DNA from: an uncultured Bacteroides sp.
GTDB lineage: Bacteria > Bacteroidota > Bacteroidia > Bacteroidales > Bacteroidaceae
Direction of reading: 5' to 3'
DNA: 27,670 nucleotides
Assembly: GCA_905201685.1 (NCBI GenBank)
Contig: CAJKOW010000026.1
Location: forward strand, 1 to 27,670
The position numbers and the translations under genes are program-made. Of the stretch, positions 23,103 to 27,670 are shown piece by piece. Within the stretch, counting starts at the first letter, position 1. Each line of letters opens with the position of its first letter. The notes below the pieces were generated by a model. That model did not search any database. It saw only the letters and a program-made list of their open reading frames with translations, and was not told where the DNA came from.

Positions 23103-24019
23103 TAGGTATCGGCGAGACCATCCTCGACATCATTTTCCGCGACGGACAGCCCACAGCGGCCGTGCCCGGCGGTTCCGTATTCAACGGCATCGTCTCTTTG
23201 GGACGTGCCGGCGTGCCCATCTGTTTCATCAGCGAGACGGGCAACGACCATGTAGGCGACATCATCCTCCGCTTCATGCGCGACAACAACATCCCTACCG
23301 ACCACGTCAACGTCTTCCCCGACGGGAAGTCGCCCGTATCGCTCGCTTTCCTCAACGAAAACAGCGATGCCGAATACATCTTCTACAAGGACTACCCCAA
23401 ACAGCGACTCGACGTGGAGTATCCGCAGATTCAGGAAGACGACATCGTGATGATAGGCTCGTACTACGCCCTGAACCCCGTCTTGCGCGACAAGGTAGTG
23501 GAACTGCTGGAACGCGCGCACGACATGCACGCCATCGTCTATTACGACCCCAACTTCCGCTCCTCGCACAAGGAAGAGGCCATCAAGCTAGCTCCCACCA
23601 TCATCGAGAACTTAGAGTATGCCGACATCGTACGCGGCTCGCAGGAAGATTTCTTCTACATGTGGGGCCTGAAAGAAGCCGACAAGATCTACCGCGACAA
23701 GGTGAAGTTCTACTGCCGCAACTTCCTCTGCACGGGGGGCGCACAGCAGGTATCGCTGCGCACGGACACCTGTTCCAAGAATTACCCCATCCCCCCGATT
23801 GAGGCAGTCAGCACCATCGGCGCGGGCGACAACTTCAACGCTGGCATCATCTTCGGCCTGCTGAAGTACAACGTGCGCTACGACGACCTTGCCACGGTGG
23901 ACGAAGCCACGTGGGACAAGATCATCCGGTGTGGCATCGAGTTTGCCGCCGACGTGTGCCGCAGTTTCAGCAACTCGGTTTCGAAGGAGTTTGCCGAAGG
24001 ACAGCGGAGACCTGTGTGA
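23090..24019 (+). CDS. PfkB-family carbohydrate kinase
   Basis: A 309-residue cytoplasmic sugar kinase. The N-terminal PfkB signature is at GGSVFNGIVSLGRAG (27-41), and the C-terminal STIGAGDNFNAG (241-252) carries the anion-hole glycines and catalytic Asp247. Members phosphorylate fructose, ribose, KDG or nucleosides; the substrate cannot be read from sequence. Its frame starts 13 bp inside the end of the isomerase gene. Coupling with an arabinose-5-phosphate isomerase suggests a pentose or hexose that feeds, or is fed by, that reaction, which is inference. After the gene a long non-coding stretch begins. Confidence 0.92.
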   Translation: MRKVIGIGETILDIIFRDGQPTAAVPGGSVFNGIVSLGRAGVPICFISETGNDHVGDIILRFMRDNNIPTDHVNVFPDGKSPVSLAFLNENSDAEYIFYKDYPKQRLDVEYPQIQEDDIVMIGSYYALNPVLRDKVVELLERAHDMHAIVYYDPNFRSSHKEEAIKLAPTIIENLEYADIVRGSQEDFFYMWGLKEADKIYRDKVKFYCRNFLCTGGAQQVSLRTDTCSKNYPIPPIEAVSTIGAGDNFNAGIIFGLLKYNVRYDDLATVDEATWDKIIRCGIEFAADVCRSFSNSVSKEFAEGQRRPV

Positions 24020-24380
24020 CTCCGCGCCCCGAAAAAGCGGCTTGCACAACAGGGGACACCGAGTTTCACAGAGTATTCCCCGCGGCATTATAACGATTCT
24101 TTGTAGAATGCCACACGATATTAAAAAAACATGAAACTTCCTCTTGGCAACGTGATCTATAAAACGGTGTGTAGAAGTTGCTACTGACAGAAACCAAATA
24201 CCTTACTCTATTTGATGACATAGAAAAAAGTTATTCAGAAAGTAGAAGGAAATTACCTCAAGGCAACTCAGCTGGTTCATTCCCAAATTTGAGCCATTCG
24301 GGATAACTATATCCATAACAAGTTGAACCGACATATATCAGATTGGAAACAAATAATTAAAAATGAAATAATGAATAAAC

Positions 24381-24552
24381 TCAACTTTCGCAAGCTCAAG
24401 TTGCAGTTGACAAGCAACAAGTTGACGAGTTAACAAGGCGTTTGTAGCGAGCCGTTTCAAGCAGCACTTTATCAAACAGGGAGTTCCAGCCTAATAGACT
24501 TGTTAACTGAAGCCTTGTCAACTAATAAGTTGAGCACTTGCGAAACTTAAGT
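24381..24552. repeat. Nested imperfect inverted repeat
   Basis: The outer arms include tttcgcaag (24386-24394) against cttgcgaaa (24537-24545) with adjoining ctc / gag and caa / ttg pairs. The inner arms around 24406-24437 (gttgacaag, gttaacaagg) pair with 24499-24522 (cttgttaac, ccttgtcaac). Together they could fold into a stem of about 170 bases with interruptions. Confidence 0.6.
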
Positions 24553-24614
24553 GAATAAATAAGTAGCTCAAGTTTTGTAAGCGCGAATTAAAAATCGACG
24601 AAGTCAAACTTGCA

Positions 24615-24774
24615 GGAGTTAAAGGAGTTAGAAGAAGTTATCGCCCACCAAGGCGGGCTTAGGAATTAAAAACTAATAGACTCGTTACTGCCAATTTCCC
24701 CCTTTGCAAGACTATCGGCTTTAACTTATAACAAAGAAAAGCGGAGTGATAACTTCTGTAACTTCTTAACTTCC
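24615..24774. repeat. Imperfect inverted repeat with tandem-unit arms
   Basis: The arms at 24615-24643 and 24746-24774 are about 29 bp each. They match perfectly over agaagttatc (24633-24642) / gataacttct (24748-24757) and imperfectly beyond, where both are built of ggagttaa/gaagttaa-type units. The spacer of about 100 bp has no recognised content. The right arm ends 38 bp before the gene at 24813. Confidence 0.6.
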
Positions 24775-24812
24775 AAGAAAGTATTACATACGAAACTTAA
24801 ATTGGGAATAAG

Positions 24813-25265
24813 ATGAAAACACGTATATTTATTTTTCTAAGTCTGCTTGCTTTGCTTGTGGAATGTTTTGACCGTTCTATTCCCCCAAATGATTTCATCA
24901 TTCGAGTATTTACAGGTTATAAAGAACGTACCGGCAAAGACTCCATCCAGTGCTGGATAAACGACACACTTGTTTTTGACGGTCTGTATGTAAACATGAC
25001 GGATGATCAAAAACTGATATATTATGATGATTGGCTCGGAATGGAAATAGCCGGTTTTAACAAGAAAGGATATGACAGCATAAAAATAAAAATACGTATC
25101 ACGTCTTTAGACACGGTGTTATATTGCGGGGAAAGAACTATAGATAGCACATTCCGGTATCGGATCGACAATATACCCAGTATTGTTATTTCATGTGATC
25201 GTGATGTCGGTATTCTATTATGGGATACTTTGCGTACTCCAGATTACTTTTGGCTTGAATGGTAA
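24813..25265 (+). CDS. Small exported protein, possible lipoprotein
   Basis: A 150-residue protein that I do not recognise. The N-terminus is a clear export signal (MKTRIFIFLSLLALLVEC), and Cys18 could be lipidated, but Glu at -1 is not a standard lipobox residue. The mature part is beta-rich and acidic, with DTLVFDGLYVN, an IYYDDWLGMEIAGF segment and a second half of alternating strands ending YFWLEW. That pattern suggests a small immunoglobulin-like or beta-sandwich fold. Codon use is AT-rich like the exported-protein cluster and unlike the next gene. It is preceded by the repeat-rich gap and followed by a good terminator, so it is probably transcribed alone. Confidence 0.7.
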   Translation: MKTRIFIFLSLLALLVECFDRSIPPNDFIIRVFTGYKERTGKDSIQCWINDTLVFDGLYVNMTDDQKLIYYDDWLGMEIAGFNKKGYDSIKIKIRITSLDTVLYCGERTIDSTFRYRIDNIPSIVISCDRDVGILLWDTLRTPDYFWLEW

Positions 25266-25326
25266 TCTGCCTATCCTCATCCGGTTATTTAATAAATTGC
25301 AGAGATTATACATTAACAGTTTAGTG

Positions 25327-25370
25327 ATCCTTGATTCAGAAGTTCATTCTGTTTCAAGGATTGTTTTTTA
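25327..25370 (+). terminator. Rho-independent terminator
   Basis: The outer stem is atccttg (25327-25333) / caaggat (25355-25361), with an inner stem cagaa (25337-25341) / ttctg (25347-25351), followed by a T-rich run tgtttttta (25362-25370). It lies 62 bp after the stop of the small exported protein gene and fits a classic intrinsic terminator. A second hairpin without T-tract, ggctgg / ccagcc, follows at 25385-25399. Confidence 0.85.
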
Positions 25371-25538
25371 TCTGTCACCTCCGCGGCTGGCCGCCAGCCA
25401 TCAGCAAGTGAACCGACCGCATGGCAAACCGACTTGCCGACCTCATCAAACTCTTTACGCTCTCCCGTCATTTGCTTAAAGTTCAAAAAAGAAACCTAAA
25501 TCAGCTAACCGGCGAGTATCGTCTGCAACGAAATTACA

Positions 25539-25546
25539 TATATTTG
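25539..25546 (+). promoter_or_regulatory. Bacteroides -7 box for phosphatase gene
   Basis: TATATTTG matches TAnnTTTG, 27 bp upstream of the ATG at 25574. Its position supports that ATG over an in-frame upstream start at 25421. Confidence 0.65.
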
Positions 25547-25573
25547 TGGAAACGCTTAGAGACAATACAATTT

Positions 25574-26638
25574 ATGTACAGGAACCTTTTGATTTGTCTT
25601 ACTTTGTCTGTACTGTTGCCCTCGTGCAGCGGTCTGACGCCTCACATATCCGCCGTATGCGAAGAAAACAATGTGGGCAATTGCATCGTGAAATGGGAAA
25701 CGGTTCCCAGCATCGAAGGGAACGTCAAAGTCTATGCTTCGACCGATCCCGAAGCCAGTCCCGAAAGCAATCCCATTGCCACCGCCAACATTGCCGACCA
25801 GACCACAACCCTTGTCAACAGCGATCCTTCACGGCGTTACTACTACACCTTGGTGTTCAACGACAAATATCGGGTCAGAATTGCCGCCCGCAACGTCAAC
25901 ATCCCCGGTGTACAGAACTTCCGCGATTTGGGAGGATATGCTTCGTACAGCACGAAGAAACGGGTCCGCTGGGGAATGATTTACCGCTCGGCACGGATAG
26001 ACAGCCTGGACTGTTTTGCCGTCAGGAAGCTGAAGAACATCGGCATCAAGACCATCATCGACCTGCGAAGCCAATCGGAAACAGGTCCGCAGACAAGCTT
26101 ACAGAAGAACTTCAAATTAGTACATATACCCATTCCGGTGAACGACCTCGAGCTGGTACTGGCCGAAGTGGAAAAACATCAGCTCAGAAACGACTCCGTA
26201 CAACAAATAGTAGAACAAGCCAATCGCGAAGTGGTAAGCAAGTACATGCATGAATTCCGCCAGATGTTCGACATCCTGCTGGACAAGGACAACTACCCGG
26301 CAGTCATCCAATGCTCGTCGGGCAAGGGACGTACCGGCATTGCCGCCGCTCTTATCCTGAACGCTTTGGGGGTGGACGACGACATCATCATGGAAGACTA
26401 CCGCCTCAGCAACTACTTCTTCAACATACCTTCTGCCACGCAATACGCCTACGACCTGCCTGTACGTTCGCAGGAAGCCATCACTGCCATCTACTCGGCC
26501 CGCGAGAACTTCCTGAACGCCGCCAAGGACGAGATAGAGAAACGGTACGGCGACGTAGATACCTACCTGAAGAAAGGCATCGGACTAACCAAAGAAGAGA
26601 TAAAGAAACTGCAAAGCATTCTTTTGGTAAAAAAATAA
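25574..26638 (+). CDS. Tyrosine-phosphatase-family lipoprotein
   Basis: A 354-residue predicted lipoprotein; the signal peptide ends in LLPSC, giving lipidated Cys18. Residues about 22-110 form a beta-rich domain resembling Fn3 (IVKWETVPS, VKVYASTD, YYYTLVF). Residues 112-350 are a tyrosine/serine protein phosphatase domain with NFRDLGGY (115-122), YRSARID, a general-acid region near IPIPVND, and the P-loop CSSGKGRTG with catalytic Cys247 and Arg253. The architecture matches the atypical bacterial phosphatases that act on proteins or phosphoinositides. Lipidation places it in the periplasm or at the surface, so the substrate is unlikely to be a cytoplasmic kinase target. It has its own promoter box. 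Confidence 0.92.
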   Translation: MYRNLLICLTLSVLLPSCSGLTPHISAVCEENNVGNCIVKWETVPSIEGNVKVYASTDPEASPESNPIATANIADQTTTLVNSDPSRRYYYTLVFNDKYRVRIAARNVNIPGVQNFRDLGGYASYSTKKRVRWGMIYRSARIDSLDCFAVRKLKNIGIKTIIDLRSQSETGPQTSLQKNFKLVHIPIPVNDLELVLAEVEKHQLRNDSVQQIVEQANREVVSKYMHEFRQMFDILLDKDNYPAVIQCSSGKGRTGIAAALILNALGVDDDIIMEDYRLSNYFFNIPSATQYAYDLPVRSQEAITAIYSARENFLNAAKDEIEKRYGDVDTYLKKGIGLTKEEIKKLQSILLVKK

Positions 26639-26712
26639 GCTGCTTCGCCCTATTTGCTGCGCATCGGGCTACAAATCAGCCTCATCATACCGCATTCTTC
26701 GCCTAAAAGCCT

Positions 26713-26720
26713 TATCTTTG
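26713..26720 (+). promoter_or_regulatory. Bacteroides -7 box for DEAD-box helicase gene
   Basis: TATCTTTG matches TAnnTTTG, 26 bp upstream of the ATG at 26747. Confidence 0.68.
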
Positions 26721-26746
26721 CACCGAATTATTATACAGGATATTGA

Positions 26747-27670
26747 ATGAAGACATTTGAAGAGCTCGGTGTGTCGCCGGAGATACGCCGCGCCATCGAA
26801 GAGATGGGATATGAGAATCCCATGCCGGTACAAGAAGAAGTGATTCCTTACCTTTTAGGAGAAAACAACGACGTCGTGGCCCTGGCACAGACCGGAACGG
26901 GCAAAACGGCCGCTTTCGGCCTGCCGCTGATACAGAAGGTCGATGTGACACGGCGCATTCCACAGTCGCTAATCCTATGCCCCACACGCGAACTGTGTCT
27001 GCAGATTGCAGGCGACCTGACTGATTACAGCAAATACATCGAAGGCTTGCGCGTGCTGCCCGTCTATGGCGGCTCGTCCATCGAAAGCCAGATACGCGCC
27101 CTGAAGCAGGGAGTGCACATCATTGTGGCCACACCCGGACGACTGATTGACCTGATGGAGCGCAAAACCGTATCGCTGGCCACCATACAGAACGTCGTCA
27201 TGGACGAAGCCGACGAAATGCTTAACATGGGCTTCACCGACAGCATCAACGCTATCCTGGCCGACGTGCCGCAGGAACGCAACACACTGCTCTTCTCGGC
27301 CACCATGAGCCCCGAGATAGCCCGCATCGCCAAGAACTACCTGCACGACGCCAAAGAAATCACCATCGGACGCAAAAACGAAGGTACCGCCAACGTAAAA
27401 CATATCGTTTACGTGGTGCATGCCAAGGACAAATACGAGACTCTGAAACGCATTGTCGATTACTATCCGCAGATATACGGCATCATCTTCTGCCGCACCC
27501 GCAAGGAGACGCAGGAAATAGCCGACAAGCTGATGCAGGAAGGCTACAACGCCGACTCGCTGCACGGCGAACTGTCGCAGGCACAGCGCGACGCCGTGAT
27601 GCAGAAGTTCCGCATCCGCAACCTGCAACTGCTGGTAGCTACCGACGTGGCTGCACGCGGACTGGACGTG
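26747..27670 (+). CDS. DEAD-box RNA helicase, 3' end outside window
   Basis: The first 308 codons of an ATP-dependent RNA helicase; the frame is open to the right edge. Motifs in order are: Q-motif region FEELGVSPEIRRAI with the Gln in PVQ, Walker A AQTGTGKT (47-54), PTRELCLQI, TPGRLID, DEAD (153-156), SAT (184-186), IIFCRT, and VATDVAARGLDV at the edge. The second RecA domain is cut just before motif VI. Bacteroides has several CsdA/DeaD/RhlE-like proteins, and the variable C-terminal tail that would distinguish them is missing. Role: RNA unwinding in ribosome assembly, cold adaptation or decay. The ATG at 26747 follows a good promoter box. Confidence 0.95.
   Translation, partial: MKTFEELGVSPEIRRAIEEMGYENPMPVQEEVIPYLLGENNDVVALAQTGTGKTAAFGLPLIQKVDVTRRIPQSLILCPTRELCLQIAGDLTDYSKYIEGLRVLPVYGGSSIESQIRALKQGVHIIVATPGRLIDLMERKTVSLATIQNVVMDEADEMLNMGFTDSINAILADVPQERNTLLFSATMSPEIARIAKNYLHDAKEITIGRKNEGTANVKHIVYVVHAKDKYETLKRIVDYYPQIYGIIFCRTRKETQEIADKLMQEGYNADSLHGELSQAQRDAVMQKFRIRNLQLLVATDVAARGLDV

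Larger units (their letters stand above)
24020..24812. other. 793-bp region without a convincing gene
   Basis: No intact gene is supported. The first 350 bp contain short open stretches that look like coding debris: an 18-codon frame from the ATG at 24131 ending in CRSCY, a stretch reading TLFDDIEKSYSESRRKLPQ from about 24208, and another reading DNYIHNKLNRHISDWKQI before 24360, each in different frames and broken by stops. I cannot assign a parent family. From about 24381 to 24774 the DNA is dominated by two large imperfect inverted repeats, listed separately. No TAnnTTTG box was found ahead of the gene at 24813. Confidence 0.6.

Noticed and set aside
24020..24812. Insertion sequence or transposase gene
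   Set aside because: No intact transposase frame, DDE motif or target-site duplication could be recognised; the palindromes do not bound a coding region.
25421..25573. Upstream in-frame start for the phosphatase lipoprotein
   Set aside because: It would bury the lipoprotein signal about 50 residues into the protein, and it lies upstream of the promoter box at 25539-25546.

Overview
The window looks like a chromosomal segment of a Bacteroidales bacterium, most likely a Bacteroides with fairly high GC in its housekeeping genes. The evidence is several TAnnTTTG promoter boxes of the Bacteroides type, lipoprotein signals, six export signals with Gln at the likely +1 position, a BspA-like leucine-rich-repeat protein, DUF2851, and the neighbours dapB-lepB-lepB-like-wbqC and uxuB-uxuA. 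This rests on gene families and promoter style; no rRNA or tRNA is visible.

Layout. 1-257 is intergenic, with a hairpin and a 22-bp palindromic tandem array. 258-2920 (minus) carries a DUF2851 protein and a membrane sensor histidine kinase with no response regulator nearby. 3166-3759 is a small multi-pass membrane protein. After a second, 23-bp palindromic tandem array (3829-3943) comes a likely operon, dapB, lepB, a degenerate lepB paralogue and a WbqC-family gene (4158-8124). Next are the hexuronate genes uxuB-like and uxuA (8280-10413). A 466-bp AT-rich gap leads to 10880-19684: seven tightly packed genes, all for exported proteins and visibly richer in A/T than their surroundings. They encode a beta-barrel-like protein, an Fn3 lipoprotein, a BspA-like LRR lipoprotein, a secreted unknown, a protein with an NTF2-like stretch, a protein with a Pro/Thr-rich linker, and a transglutaminase-like protein. 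queH follows, then a small outer-membrane barrel protein and an M16 peptidase on the minus strand, then a single-domain arabinose-5-phosphate isomerase overlapping a PfkB kinase. A 793-bp gap holds two large imperfect palindromes. The window ends with a small exported protein, a lipoprotein tyrosine phosphatase, and the start of a DEAD-box RNA helicase that runs off the right edge.

How the parts fit. Most genes are housekeeping: lysine/peptidoglycan precursor synthesis (dapB), protein export (lepB), queuosine (queH), Kdo precursor supply (isomerase), hexuronate use (uxuAB) and RNA remodelling. The two strongest leads are the lepB paralogue, which has lost both the Ser and the Lys of the signal peptidase dyad, and the seven-gene all-exported cluster, which looks like one envelope or surface apparatus of unknown function. 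A third theme is non-coding: many gaps hold inverted repeats or palindromic tandem arrays whose sequences differ but whose architecture is alike, often touching a start or stop codon.
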